64,000 bases of DNA from Eulemur rufifrons (lineage: Eukaryota; Chordata; Mammalia; Primates; Lemuridae): the NCBI RefSeq assembly GCF_041146395.1, contig NC_090989.1, positions 120,155,501-120,219,500 on the forward strand. Direction: 5' to 3'. A program made the translations under genes and the position numbers. Of the stretch, positions 1 through 14,524 are shown piece by piece; the first letter of the stretch is position 1, and each line of letters starts with the position of its first letter. Below the pieces are notes generated by a model. It had not been told where the DNA came from and ran no database searches. It worked only from the letters and a program-made list of their open reading frames with translations.

Positions 1-329
1 CCTTCAAGCAGCTGGTAGAGAGAATTAGACAAAAGCCCAAGTTCTGTGGGATGTATGCCAAGGAAGCATGTAAACAAAGTGATGGGGCACATCATGGAGG
101 GAGAGATTAGGAAAGCATTGAAACGAGTTTTGAAAGACAAATCTTAACAAATGGAGATCAGAGCTATGGGCAAGGGGAGCAATACTGATTCGCTCTACAT
201 TTACAAAGCATTTACTCAGCCCTTACTTTATGTCAGGCAAGACGCTGAGTTCCAGGGAGCTTTTTCTGCTCTCAAGGAGTGGGGAAAACAGGTAAGGCCA
301 ATTATAGCACAACGAAGGCTTCCTAGAAG
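1..329. other. Unassigned single-copy-like sequence at window edge
   Basis: No gene, exon or confidently named repeat is seen. The neighbouring antisense L2 may extend into this stretch, but the match is too weak to call by eye. Confidence 0.4.
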
Positions 330-1190
330 AACCCACGTCTAAACTGAGTCTTAAAGCATGAATGGGGGGCTATCCAGACAAGGACAGAAGGAAGTGGGGA
401 AGGAAATCCCACTATTGAGAGGGGGAACAGCATGTATAAAAGCCTGGAAAAGAGAGAGCACCCACCAGGCATTTGAGGAACTGCAAGGGTCCCAGAATGA
501 CCAGAGGACAGAGTTTTAGGGCAAGGGGTGCAGGAATGAAGCTGAGGCATCCCAGAGACCAGATCAAAAAGGGCCTAAGTGTGAGACATTTGCTCCATAC
601 AACAGATTTAGTCTTTTTCTATAGATCATGGAGAACCACTAAAGGATTTTTAACATGGGCACTGTGTAAGCAGAGTTTAATTTTAGAGAAGCTGTTCTGG
701 CTGTAGCATGGAAGAGAGCTTAGGAGAAGACAAGAGGGGATACAGGAAATGTTTTAGGAACTTATGGCAGCAAGACAGGTGAGATATGATGGGGGTTGGT
801 AGAGTGGATGGAAAAAAGTGATATTAATGGACCAGAATTTATAGCATTTGATAGCTGATAGGATATGTGGTAGGAGAGAGAGGGCCAAAAAGACTCTGAT
901 TTTTGGGGGTTTCAGCCACATACATGGTGGTGCCATTCATAGAGTTAGAAAATGAAGGAAGAGCAGGAATGAATTGAGAGATGAGAGTAGATGATGAATT
1001 TTGGAAATGCTGAGTTTTAGATGTTTGTATAACATTCAGATCAAGAAGTCCAAGACACCGTTGGATACATGAATTAGGATAGAGATCTAGATAGTGATGG
1101 AAGGAAGCCATGGAACTAGAAGAGATCACCCAAGATGAGTGTATAGAATAAGAAATCAGAAAAGGATGCTCTCTGCTGCTACTTATCTTT
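330..1190 (-). repeat. L2 LINE fragment, antisense
   Basis: Read on the minus strand this follows the L2 3' half. The plus strand shows degenerate forms of the L2 blocks ggtggtgccattca, ctgagttttagatg, ttggatacatgaatta and gagatcacccaagatgagtg in the expected order, each matching reverse-complement L2. The region 38.04-38.23 kb carries the corresponding L2 blocks in sense. No usable reading frame survives. The 5' limit is uncertain. Confidence 0.65.
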
Positions 1191-1214
1191 AGCATTATAT
1201 TTATGGTTCTAGAC

Positions 1215-1886
1215 AGTTAAGAAAAGGATATTAGAGGCATAAGGATTGGAGAGGAAAAAATAAAAGTCATTATTTGCAGATTATATGGTAATTTACATAG
1301 AAAACCAAAATTAATCTACTGATAAATTATTAGAAATAATAGAGGAGCTTGGTAAAGTGGCTCAGTATAAGACTAATATAAATTCAGTTACATTTCTCTA
1401 TACTAGTAAAAGGTATAAAACAAAATTAAAGAGAAGACAAAGCAACGAAATTATCACAGAATATCAAGTATCTAGGAGTAATCCAATAAAAGACATGGAA
1501 GACCTCTACAGGGAAAATTATAAAACCTTATTAAGAGATATTAAAGATTTTAATTATCTGTAGCTTCAATATATTTCCAATTAAAATTCCAGGGTTTTAA
1601 AAACGATACTTGATAAAATGATTTTAAAATTTACATGAAGGAGTGGGGGAAGTCAGAGCAGAGAGGGAGGGCAATGTGGATTGGTACAGGGATCGACAAA
1701 CAGACTGAAGGAATAGAATAGAGAGCCATATGTGAAATTTTGGTGTGGGATAGAGTTGAGATCAGATTAGTAAGGAAGAAAATGTGCTCAATAGTAGAGG
1801 TAAAAAAAAAAATGGTTATGCATTAACCACATGGGAAAAGGTAAAATTGGACCCTTGCCTCATACTGTATCAACTCCAAATGAATT
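1215..1886 (+). repeat. Old L1 (L1M) ORF2 fragment, first part
   Basis: A decayed reverse-transcriptase-domain remnant. A 68-codon open stretch at 1357-1563 carries the recognisable L1 block around DLYRENYKTLL, which follows the RT core in L1 ORF2, and upstream codons resemble the segment after the catalytic motif. Frames are broken on both sides. The element resumes after the Alu at 2257 and again after the Alu monomer at 2556, so the three pieces are one insertion split later. Confidence 0.75.
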
Positions 1887-1895
1887 AAAGATTTA

Positions 1896-2242
<347 letters not shown>

Positions 2243-2256
2243 AAAGATTTAAATCG

Positions 2257-2406
2257 ATCTTAAAGAAAGTTGAAAAACAAGTTATAAAATTTGGTAAGAT
2301 ATTCATAGTATACAGAACTGTAAAGTATTAACATAAAAATATGTAAAGAACTTCTACAAATCAATAAGAAAACACACACATGCCACAATAGAAAAATCAC
2401 CAGATG
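2257..2406 (+). repeat. Old L1 ORF2 fragment, second part
   Basis: Continues the L1M copy between the Alu dimer and the Alu monomer. Sequence such as aaagaacttctacaaatcaa is typical of the L1 ORF2 C-terminal region. No intact frame remains. Confidence 0.65.
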
Positions 2407-2414
2407 ACCAATAA

Positions 2415-2547
2415 TTATTTATTTACTTACTTATTAGTGTTGGGGGTTTTTCTATGTTGCCCAGGCTAGACTCCTGGACTCAAGCAAGCCTCCTTCCTCA
2501 GCTTCTGAGTAGCTGGGACTGCAGGCACATGACACGAAGCCTGGCTA
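2415..2547 (-). mobile_element. Alu monomer (FLAM/FRAM type), antisense
   Basis: An antisense 7SL-derived monomer: T-rich start, then tgttgcccaggct, ctcaagcaagcctcc and gtagctgggactgcaggcac. The 8-bp duplication accaataa at 2407-2414 and 2548-2555 brackets it exactly. It sits inside the L1M copy and is far more diverged than the dimer upstream. Confidence 0.85.
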
Positions 2548-2555
2548 ACCAATAA

Positions 2556-3290
2556 ACTTGCAAAGGGATGTTCAACATCATTAGTGATCAGGGAAGTGCA
2601 AATCAAAACCACAATGAGATATCATTTTATACCTATTTAATTGGGAAAAAATTAAAATATCCCACAAAGCCAAGTAGGAGTACAATAACTTTGGAAAAGA
2701 GTTTGACACTGTCTCCTAAAGTTGAACATACAATCAGTTTAGAAAACAGTTTAGCATTGTCTTCTAAAGTTGAAGATTCATATTGCTTATACCCAGCAAT
2801 TCAATTCCTAAGTATATACCTGAGAAACTCTTGCACATGTTCAAGAGGATGCATGTACACAAATGATCACAGTAGCAAAAACCTGGAAACAACTTAAATG
2901 CCCCAAACTAGGGGACTGGGGGAGTAAAGAGTATTAAAAACATTCACATAACAGATTATTATGAAAGTTTAAAAATAAATGAACCATAGTAACTTGCAAC
3001 AATATGGATAAATTTAAACAGCATTATGTTAAGGAAGAAAAGTAACTCTCCAATGGTTACTTTTCACATTATATAAATGTAATATATATACCTTATATGT
3101 GTATGTGTGTGTGTGTGTATAAGTGTTTTTAAACTTTATTTTGGTATAATGCTGTATATATATACATATATATATAAATAAATGCAATAAAACTATATAC
3201 AAAGGAAAGCAATTGAATTAATCTAGGATTCAAAATGATGCTTATCTTCAGTGGCAAAAGGAGGCAGGAAGATGGGATGGGTTCCACATG
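2556..3290 (+). repeat. Old L1 (L1M) 3' end, third part
   Basis: Matches the L1M ORF2 C-terminus and 3' region: gggatgttcaacatcattagtgatca, then acccagcaattc..taagtatatacc, ctggaaacaac, and the 3' UTR-like tail. A 109-codon frame at 2568-2897 is L1-derived and has no host-gene character. The end is blurred by TG- and AT-rich sequence at about 3060-3180. Confidence 0.8.
3099..3120. repeat. (GT)n microsatellite
   Basis: A short GT run followed by alternating AT sequence to about 3180, inside the 3' region of the L1M element. Confidence 0.8.
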
Positions 3291-3376
3291 GTTAGATGTA
3301 GAACCCTGTCAAAGTTCTAGTTTTATTTTTTAAATAATGCATTCATGAGCTATTAATACATTATTAAAAATAACCA

Positions 3377-3668
3377 GGCTGGGTGAGGTGGCTCAGACCT
3401 GTAGTCCCAGTTCTTTGGGAGGGGGGAGGATTGGTAGAGGCCAGGAGTTTGAGACTAGCCTGGACAGCATAGTGAGACCCCCATTTCTGCCAGAAAAAAA
3501 AATAGCTGGGTGTGGTAGTGTGTCAATAGTCCTAGCCACTTGGGAGGCTAAGGCAGGAGGATTGCTTGAGCAATTATTTGAGGTTACAGTGAGCAATGAT
3601 TGTGCCACTGCACTCCAGCCTGGGTGACAGAGTGAGACCCTGTCTCTAAAAAATAAATAAATAAATAA
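3377..3668 (+). mobile_element. AluJ-like dimer
   Basis: Both Alu arms are present (ggctgggtgaggtggctcag start; right arm through cactgcactccagcctgggtgacagagtgagaccctgtctct) with an (AAAT)n-type tail. Divergence is high and it lacks the strepsirrhine-specific right arm, so it predates the lemur Alu radiation. Overlapping open frames are Alu artefacts. Confidence 0.9.
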
Positions 3669-5169
3669 TAAAAGTAGTTTAGGCACTGACCAATGATGAG
3701 AGTGTCATTAATCAAGTACTATTATGAAGTCAACTCTGTGCATCTGAGGGTTAATTAGAGAAAAATAATTTTTATGAATGAATGAATGAATTGAGAATCA
3801 TCAGTGACACCAATCAGAGAGAAACCTGATTTAGGCAGAGCTTTAGCACAGCTGAATTATATAATAGAATGTACTTGCTGGGGCATCTCTTTACAGAATT
3901 ATAAAAGAACTCAAGGAAATTTTGGAAAAAAAGTTATTAGGGTTGATTATGCTTTGCCTAAAAATGTTCCTGGGTCATTCCTAAAAACTATATTATTTGC
4001 AGTCTCTTTATATTAAGCTTTAGGGACGCTGTTCTTTTATGCTTTCCTCTTGCATATTTGCCCTGCAATTAAAGTGAACTGCTATTGGATGATTTGTGAT
4101 TGAGTTATATGATCTAAATTATGTGGATCAAAGGAGACATTTAGAACATAATCTTTCTATTTTAAATAGTTTGAAATAGTGAAAGCATTCAGAGAATTAA
4201 TAAAACTTCAAATTTCTAATATGATACAGTACTTTCAGAGTATTTTATATTTTATACAAATCATTTGTTTCTCACCATTGGTATCAACTGAAATTTAATC
4301 CAACTCAGATTCTATCCTCTGAGTTTTATTAGATTCTTCTCATCCTGAATGTTGTATTGTTGTAGTTGGACTGCTTAGTTTGAACCACCCACTGTAGCCT
4401 GCCCACTTCATGTGACCAGCAGAGACTCCAATGACGGGATTTTATCTGCTCATGGGGGTACAGGATAACTGTGGTTGATTGTTGACTCAACTCTATGAGA
4501 GCAATTCAGAAATAGTTTTCTTGTTATGCAGCAACACCTGCCCTTTAGCTGCCCTAAAGACTTGTTCAAAAGAATGAGGGACTGGAAATGAAAACTCTTC
4601 TGAAGGAAGCAGCCTTAAACATCCATTATGTCATTTGCCCCCACTGCTTTCTTTCAAGCAGGAACTTTCTCTTTATGACCATAATGAACTCTGATGAGCT
4701 CCACTCTCCCATTCTGAGGCAGAAGTGTGTTCGGGAGTGGGAACCACACTGAGTGTGTGGTGGGAGCCAGAACACCTCCCTGGGTATGGGCATTCTCCTA
4801 GGTATGTGCCCCTTGGCTCTGAGCTCTTCCTTTCTCCCATTGAAAGAAAAGCCAGTCAATTTCAGTGACCAGCTGGTAGTGTCCACTTTTTCAGAACTGT
4901 GCCTGGATGTTTTGGGCTCTTAGTGGAATTACATCCTTTATTTGCCCATTTAACTTCTCCTGGTTTACAAGTTGGTAAAGTGTTTCCGAGGTAGAGCCAA
5001 AAAACAAAAGAATCCTAACAGTGTATAACATTGTGGCACATCCCCACGTTTTCTGTAATGAAATCCCTTTCAAATCTCAGATAGATTTTTTAAAAAAATG
5101 TTCGCTTATAAAGGATAACAGTTCTTTTGGATAATGACAATGGAAATTTCATTTCCAAGGCAGGTAAAA

Positions 5170-5270
5170 TGTTCCACTAGATCATAAGCCCCTGGAGGGG
5201 AGGGATGTGCTTTGTGTGATTTTCTCTCCTTGGTGCCTGGCACCAGGCATGACACATAGTAAATTTTAGA
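5170..5270 (+). repeat. L2 3'-end fragment
   Basis: Has the standard L2 terminal order: an ATCATAAGCCCCTGGAGG-like block, ggtgcctggcacc, then gacacatagtaaat. Confidence 0.6.
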
Positions 5271-5873
5271 GGCTGGAGGTGAAATTTTGTGTAGTGTGGT
5301 GATTTCATGGCCTGGATACCCAAATCATGTTCTGTCAATCTTCTCTATTTCCCCAATCTTCCTGGGGAAGATAAATTTATAATAAATAGTAACAAACTAG
5401 GATTTTAAAGTATTACTCAAGCAAGCAACTAACACCAATTTAGGACTCTGATAAAGCTGGATGGGAGACACCGCTTGGGTTTCAGGATAAAGTGGGGCCT
5501 TTCACCTCCTTAGCGCCCACTAACCTGAATCTTAGGACCACAATGTGCAGGCACGCCTGTGAAGAGACAAAGAGCAGAGAAAGGTGCTCAGCCCTGCAGG
5601 TGCTCTGGGAACGTGTCCCAGCCAGCTCTCAGAGTAGGAGAGGAAGGCTGATGAGGGGGTGGCTGACCCCCTTCAAGCATCAGGACCTACCTGGGTCTGA
5701 GGCAGAAAGGAAAGGGGCACATTGCACCTGGGTGCTGATTTTTAGAGCAAGGTAACCCTGCTTACTAGTATAAAGTGGCCCCACTGAATGCCACCATTAG
5801 TCAAAACTAGCTATTCCTCCTCTTTCAGGGGACCAGCTGAATAGGAAAGATGATGGTGTCCCCTCCCCCATGG

Positions 5874-5922
5874 TGAGCACTCAATACATGTTTGTTAAAA
5901 GGATGAATGAAATCAGGCAGTG
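5874..5922 (+). repeat. L2 3'-tail scrap
   Basis: gcactcaatacatgtttgtt followed by gatgaatgaaat matches the extreme L2 3' end. Confidence 0.5.
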
Positions 5923-6644
5923 TTGCTAGGGAGTTGTTACTATGAGAAATACCATTTGCATGCAAATTTTACATTATTAGCAACTAAGAGCCTCTAGCAA
6001 GGAGGCTGATGGAAGGGCCAATCTGTTGTTTTTCTGAGAGATCTGGATGCATAGGAAAGCCACTGGCGTTCTGCAGAAGCCTGACACAGAAGCTTGGCCT
6101 TAGTTATGTTAAATTTCAGACTATGGTGTCAGGTAGATAAGTTCTGGAGGCACTACAGGAATAGGAATGAATTTCATGTGAAAGTTCAGAATATTGAATT
6201 TTCTTTTCTCCAATCCAGTCCCCCATTCCCTACAGATGGACAAAAGAAAATGTAGGCATTAGCTCCAATGAGATGCCAAATTGAACCAGAACTCATTGTG
6301 ATGTTTGACTTTCACAGTTTAAAAGTGAATAGAAACTAGAGACAAATTAGGAAATAATATGCAACTGATTAAAAAGTTGGGAAGTACTTAAAGTAGAAGT
6401 TATGCCGTCCAAAGGAGAGGATGGGGCAGCTAACCATTTGAGAAAATCTTTATCTCAGCTCAAGCACAGTGGAGGTAGGTCTGACAGTTGCACTGAGATA
6501 AATTTAGGACTGGAAGAACTTTCTGATGGAAGTAGGATACAAAATCAGGAAATCTACCTATACATCCCTGGCCTAGTGCCTATGAAATGATAAGAAATGT
6601 TTTCTGAGTGAATATTCCCATCAGGAAATGGTCATTCTGGAGTA

Positions 6645-6663
6645 TTTTTTTTTTTTTTTTTTT
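6645..6663. repeat. Poly(T) tract
   Basis: 19 T in a row with no recognisable retroelement on either side. It may be the tail of a decayed antisense insertion or simple slippage. Confidence 0.8.
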
Positions 6664-7129
6664 GCATTTTGGATGTTTAGGAATAATGAAAACTGACCAG
6701 ATGATTTCTCACATCCCTTTCAGGTCCTTAATTCTATAAATGGTTCAAATTGGTTGGTTATTTATGCCAAGGGACTTTTAAAGTTTATCTGGAGGGCACA
6801 GGTAATCTCACCTTTCTAGCACAAATCCATATTCACAGCCTGGTTTTCCTCCAGAAACATTTAGACTTTCATCTCTATTGGAGAATTGCTGTCATTGTTT
6901 CCTTTCTATAGCAGCATTATTTATTCTAATCACTGAGGCTGTGTTACTCCAGGTCCCTCTGATACACATCATTGCAAGTTATACATGTGCTGCAAGGAAG
7001 GGAGAATGAACCTCTAAGCTGTAGTCAGATTGGTTTCCTAAACGATGCTGCGTGTTTTAACTGAAATTTGTGTAGTATTCTAGTGGAAAAAAAAGGTAGG
7101 GGGGTAGAGGGAAGGGTTCCTTTGGTTTT

Positions 7130-7290
7130 CAGGCTGTTAACTGTAATTAGCCTGGTTTCTGAGATGTAATTATCTTGCAATCTCAAAGCAAACACCCTGG
7201 AGGAAATTGCACTGTTAAAGACAGCATGGCATTAAAGATAAATTATTATCCTGGTGCTTGCTATTGCTGCTTATGCTTTGTGATTTGTCA
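7130..7290. promoter_or_regulatory. Candidate conserved non-coding block
   Basis: Single-copy sequence rich in homeodomain-type cores (gtaattagc, gtaattatc, aaattatta) and a FOX-like site (aaagcaaacac), with no repeat signature. This is inference from motif density only; conservation across species was not tested. Confidence 0.25.
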
Positions 7291-7959
7291 GGGTTTCCGT
7301 CAGCAAGCACTTGTTTAGGGCTGGAGTTGTGCAGCCATGTTGCCACTGTTTGTACTACAGGGATGGGAGGCTTGGTTAGCTTATTGTAATGATGGTGTGA
7401 AACTTAGAACTATGGCAGCGAAGGCAGGTGTTGCACCATCCATACTCCTTTGCCCATTCCCATCGCAAAAATTGCTCTTGGGGTCAAGGAAAAGAGAGCA
7501 TTATGGATCCTCTTTAGCAGTGGACAATGATGAATGACTAGAGTCAAGTAGCATAATCCAAAGCTCAGGCGATTCAAACTATCTACAAAGAAAAATTCAA
7601 ATTGCTTGGAAATGACTGAGGGGAAACAAGGAAAATCCCAACTATTTTAGGAGCAAACGCTAAGGGAGTATTCATCATCATTGGCCAGTCACAGAGGCTG
7701 GAAAGACCACAGGGTATGGAATCAGAGCCCTGTGGGTTTGAGCATATAATTGTACAGATTGGGCACTCCACAAAGGCTTCCCACTGAGGGGACAAGTGGA
7801 GGCTCACATCCACCAGTGCCCCCTGAGCAAGCCATATGCCTGTGGGGCTGCATCCACCAAGAGAAAGGGCAAATTTTTCTAATTTCTCTACTCCATGGGA
7901 ATGCTTTAAAAATTTATCTGCCTGGAATATACACAGAATACAAAGATGCCATAAAAGCA

Positions 7960-8100
7960 ACAATTTATGGTCTGTGTGACCTTGATCAAATTACTTATTC
8001 TTTCTGAGACTCAGCTTTCTCATGTATAAAAAGGACAATAAAAATAACTCCTAAGATTATTTTGAGGACTCAAAACTGAATCTGAAAAGCATTCAGAATC
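7960..8100 (+). repeat. MIR fragment
   Basis: Contains the MIR core: gtctgtgtgaccttgatcaaatta, gagactcagctttctcat, then a gaggactcaaa-type 3' part. Confidence 0.75.
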
Positions 8101-8972
8101 AGAAGAGCACACGCTCAATTGATAGCAGACATTTTGATGATAATGATGATTATGACCAAGACAATCATTATCACCCAGGTTTGAGCCCACACCAAACCCT
8201 AAGCTGGCCAACAGCATGAGGTCTTGGCTCCCTCTCTCACAGAGCTAAGGGTTTGGGTTGGAGACACAAGGCACAGACAGCAATGGGTAATTAATTGTGC
8301 CATGCTTTTGTGTGGATTCTGTAGGGCAAAATTCCACAGCCTCTGTAGCAATTTATGTTGACTGTTAATTCAGTGGCAGAACTGATTTTTTTTTTAATAT
8401 TGGAAGGAAAGAGAGGGGTGGAAACCCTATAGAATTTGCAGTTGAGAATGTGATAGTACAACTAGGGAAGAGATGGCAAAAGTGAAGTGTAAGAGGATGG
8501 AAGGGGAATGTGGGAGCTATCAATAATCCAAATAAGGCTTTGACTAGCTAGAAATATTTTCTTTTCTTCCAATGAGCCAAGCTGACTTGTATTAGAAATA
8601 ATTTGAATAAGTGAAATCCACAGCTTTTTATTGCAAAAACCTCATCCCACATCTCTGCTTTTCCCTTGTTAAATTTCATCCATACCTCTGATGTTTCACT
8701 AAATGAATTATGAAATGGAAGACCAATTAAGTCTACCTAGATTTATATCTCACCATCAATAATATAAAGTTAAATTTGCTCAGAGTTATTAATGGTGGGT
8801 TATTAACAAAATATGCAACCCCCCTCCCTGTTTTATGATCTCTAATATTGGAATAGAATGTGTGCCCAAAGATCATTTCCTGGGTTGCCTTAACTCTGAG
8901 AGTGACTTCACCAGCATTGATGCTTTATTTGATTTTTAAAGAATAAAGTGTAGGAGGGAAGTTCACAATTTC

Positions 8973-9183
8973 CTTAGCTGCAAGAATACTGTGCAGTCTG
9001 AATTTAAGGCATGTCCTTGCAGACAGGTGCTCCATAGGTTTTGCTAGTCTGATACCAATTCCATGTTAACTTCTTCACTTAGATTTCCTGGATCATACAA
9101 GTAAGTATAACAGCCTGGTGCTTATGAATCCTCATAAGACAATTTTTCCCCCTAGGCAAAACTAGCCAAGTGTCCTTATAGGG
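8973..9183 (+). repeat. Inverted duplication A, left arm (211 bp)
   Basis: Reverse complement of 10440-10650. By hand alignment I count 8 substitutions and no indels in 211 bp (about 96% identity). The sequence belongs to no repeat family I know. The loop of about 1.26 kb holds a pyrimidine tract, an L1 3' end and a lemur Alu. Confidence 0.93.
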
Positions 9184-9255
9184 ATTTTCAAACAAAGCCA
9201 TGGCACTGTTTAACATAGTTTGAAAAGAAATTTTTGGTGTCCAGCCCATTCTTCT

Positions 9256-9365
9256 GTCCTTCTTTCCTTCATTTCTCTCTCTCTTTCTTTCCTTTCTCCC
9301 TTCTTTCCTTTTTGTTTCTTTCTCCCTCTCTCTCTTTTCTTTCTCTTTCTTCCTTCCTTTCTGTA
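9256..9365. repeat. Polypyrimidine (CTTT/CCTT)n tract
   Basis: About 110 bp of almost pure C/T on the plus strand. A Lys/Glu/Arg-rich minus-strand frame across it is a composition artefact. Confidence 0.9.
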
Positions 9366-9624
9366 GGTGCTTTGAAAAAGGAAATTCTTTGTAAATAAAA
9401 AGTCCTTATATATTTAACAAATATTAATTTAAAAATTTTGCTTATGCAAACATGGGAGCCATGGTGCAAATTATAATCCATTCTTCCAAGATGTTAGAGG
9501 AAACAACCATGGGGATTCCCACTTATGACAAGTTACCATTATTACTCTGAAAAGCCTCTTCTGATATGACAAAAACAAAACAAAAACCTAGAATATTGAA
9601 TAAAATGAAATGAACATTTTGTTT

Positions 9625-9780
9625 TATTTATTATTTGTTTTTAAAAATGAATTTTATTGTATTATATTTAAGGGATACAACATGATGCTATAAGATACAT
9701 GTATAGCAAAATCATTACTATACTAGAACACATGAACATGTCCATAATTTCACTAGTTTCCCATTTTAAATACATAGCAG
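9625..9780 (-). repeat. L1 3' UTR fragment, antisense
   Basis: Resembles the antisense L1 3' terminus (ttgtattatatttaagggatacaacatgatg, then atacatgtatag..aatca), the same region as in the longer copy at 16108. Confidence 0.65.
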
Positions 9781-10405
<625 letters not shown>

Positions 10406-10439
10406 ACCTACTGGCAGAAAAACAAAACAAAACAAAAAA

Positions 10440-10650
10440 CCCTATAAGGACACTTGGTTAGTTTTGCCTAGGGGGAAAAATTGTCTCATGAGGATTCATG
10501 AGCACCATGCTGTTATACTTACTTGTATGATCCAGGAAATCTAAGGGAAGAAGTTAACATGGAATTGGTATCAGACTAGTAAAACCTATGGAGCACCTGT
10601 CTGCAAGGACATGCCTTAAATTCAGACTGCATAGTATTCCTGCAGCTAAG
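10440..10650 (-). repeat. Inverted duplication A, right arm (211 bp)
   Basis: Inverted copy of 8973-9183. Both edges are abrupt: beyond ccctataag at the left and cagctaag at the right, similarity to the other arm stops. No target duplication or A-tail accompanies either arm, which argues against two independent insertions. Confidence 0.93.
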
Positions 10651-10654
10651 ACCC

Positions 10655-12150
<1,496 letters not shown>

Positions 12151-13250
12151 GTATGTGAATAAATAAAAATATTCATTGGCTGAAGAAATAATAATAATAT
12201 TGATTAAGAGAATATAAAGACACTATAGAACTAGATTACTGGACCAAAATGCCATGTAAGAAGAGAGTGAGGTGACTGGTAGTTCAACGCATTTAAGGTC
12301 CTTTTATCATGCCGGAAGAGAGTAGATATACTGATTAAATTTGATAAGTAACCATATTAAAATTTATCGGTAATAATAAAGCAGTAGGAATGTAATACGT
12401 AATTTCTAAACTGAATGAGGTGGTAATCTGGCAGGAGTGGGAAAGCTGGTATAGAATGTAGGGAGGCTTGTAACAAATTTAGTTCTATGTATCAGACACA
12501 TGGTAACAAGGGCTCCACCAGGGCAGGGGCAGTAGAAACAGGAGTGGATGGTATAGTTGCAGGAGATGCTACAAATTAAGAACTAATGTGACCTGGTGAC
12601 TAATTTGCTAAAGGGATATAGTCAGAGGGGGGCAGAGGGAGTATAACCTCACTCTTCCAGCACCCGAAGGTTTTCAGTCAGGGTGACAAGGAAAATGAGG
12701 GTGAGAAGTTTGGAAGTCAAGAGGCTGGACAGACTTTGTGGGAAGATGATGAGGATGTCACACATTTAGAGATAGTGTTTAGATGGTAAAGCCTGGCAGC
12801 TGAACTGGATCTCAGGTGAGCAATGACTGTGGAAGATGGAGAGGAATCAGACCATCCATCTAAGAAGAAGGCAGAGAAATCAGAAGAGAGGGTGGAGGAC
12901 TGAATGTGGGTTTCCCCATTTAGGGAGCATAGGGAGGAAGTTACACCAGAGAAGGAAAGAGAGACTAACTCACTCTGGTTTATGTAAAGGGAATTGTTTG
13001 CATTGGCCATAATATTCAAAGCAAACCTTTAAGATGGAGAAGACATCAAATTTCCAAAGACTTAGTTTACAACACTGCTTGCCTTTTTCTTGATGGATAT
13101 AAGTAAGACTGTTTTAAATGTCACCATTTATACTTCTCTCTCTTTTTTATAAGTTTAAAAAAGTTTTGAGCTGTTATAAAAAATGTTACAAGGTGAGAAC
13201 TTCTTTATTATCTTCCTTCTCTACTTTAAATATCATATCCCTTTGTCCAG
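12151..13250. other. Unassigned intergenic sequence
   Basis: No gene is seen. The part at 12520-13020 is G/A-rich and looks like worn interspersed repeat, but I cannot name the family. Confidence 0.4.
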
Positions 13251-13254
13251 CCTC

Positions 13255-13970
13255 AGGATGGATTTGTGGTAGATTAAAAATGGCTGAAAATTCTTTGACA
13301 CTCTGTTATCAAGAAATGAGGTCCATTTTCTTTACCCTTGCATCTGGACTGGTTGGTGATAGCCTTGACCAATTGAAAATGGACATAAGAGACTATGCTA
13401 ATTCTAGGCCTGGAGTTTTAAGAAGACTGGCATTTTCTACCTTGGTCTCTTGGAGCCCTGAGTCACCATTCAAGGACTCTATCAGTTATCCTGAGTTCAT
13501 TATGCTGTAAGAACCCCAAGCCATATGGAGAGAAGCTGGAGGATGAAACTCTATGTAGAAAGAGAGGCCAAGGAGCACAGAGGTGCCAGACAGGTGAGTG
13601 AAGAAACTCTCTTGGAAGAGCATCCTTCAGCCCCAGCTGCCCCAGCTGAAAATATATGAATCAGAAATAAATAGCCCAGTTGAGCTCTTTTGTATATCTC
13701 ATGCACAATACCAAACAAGAACAAAATAAGAAGGTTGTTTTCTTTTCTTTTATTATTTATTTAATTTTTTTTTTGAGACAGGTTCTCTCTGTTGCCCAGA
13801 CTGGTCTTGAACTCCTGGCCTCAAGTGATCCTCCTGCCTCAGCCTCCCAAAGTGCTAGGATTACAGGCATAAGCCACCACACTGGGCCAGAGGGTTGTTT
13901 TAGACCACTCAATTTGGGGGTAATTTGTTACACAGCAATAATGAATCAGAACAAGGCTGCTTCTTTCAAA
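13255..13970 (+). repeat. MaLR LTR (MLT1 type), interrupted by Alu monomer
   Basis: Shows MLT1 landmarks in order: aattctttgacactctg, gaggtccattttctttaccc, agccccagctgccccagctg, an aataaat signal, then after the nested Alu monomer the LTR end with cactcaat..gtaatttgttacacagcaataatgaa. Frames inside are non-coding. Confidence 0.75.
13742..13889 (-). mobile_element. Alu monomer (FRAM/FLAM), antisense, nested in MLT1
   Basis: T-rich start, then gagacaggttctctctgttgcccag and caaagtgctaggattacaggc to cactgggcc. Imperfect target duplication aaggttgtttt (13731-13741) and agggttgtttt (13891-13901). Confidence 0.88.
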
Positions 13971-14524
13971 GGATGATCGCTTCAGGGATTCCAGACATCA
14001 TAGCTAGGACCTTCCACCACCGCTCAGCTTCCTTTGTCTTGTCTGGTATTTTTTTAATTTTCTCCTCTTCATTCTTCAATCTTTTATCCTTAGTTTTCAA
14101 ATACAGCTCAAAACATTGTCCCCATGGTTTTGTTTTTGTCTCAGTCTACTGGAATGTCTTTCATTCTTCTCATTTCTGTCAATATCATAATTATGGACAG
14201 AGTAGACTTTATTCATTCCCCTATTCATTTATTGACCACTTACTCTGTGTCAGGTACTCTTCTGAGTTCTGGTGATCAATAGCCAAAATGACATGACTCC
14301 CACTGCTCTGTGGTGAGGAGGTAGCAATTTGTAAAATAGTAATGTGATTATGTAATTAAAGCTGTATTAAGTTGACGAAGGAAAGGAACATGGTTACATG
14401 AGGGCATAAAATGAAATGATCTGATTTAGAGTATTGGGGCAGACAGAAGTCCAAAATTGAGGTGTTGGCACAGTTCTTTCCTGGGGGCTCAGAGGGAGAA
14501 TCTTTTCCATCCTAGCTCCTGGTG
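13971..14524. other. Unassigned, with a short L2/MIR-like scrap
   Basis: 14215-14280 (attcatttattgaccactta..caggtactctt) resembles the common '-TTGAGCACCTACTATGTGCC-' repeat block. Otherwise nothing nameable. Confidence 0.4.

Larger units (their letters stand above)
3669..8960. other. Mostly single-copy intergenic DNA
   Basis: No gene or exon can be supported. Recognisable pieces are listed separately: two L2 3'-end scraps (5170-5270, 5874-5922), a T tract (6645-6663), an AT-rich conserved-looking block (7130-7290) and a MIR (7960-8100). The rest shows nothing I can name. Confidence 0.6.

Noticed and set aside
2568..2897. 109-codon plus-strand frame.
   Set aside because: It is the decayed 3' part of an old L1.
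9269..9481. Minus-strand frame rich in Lys, Glu and Arg.
   Set aside because: A direct consequence of the CT-rich simple repeat.
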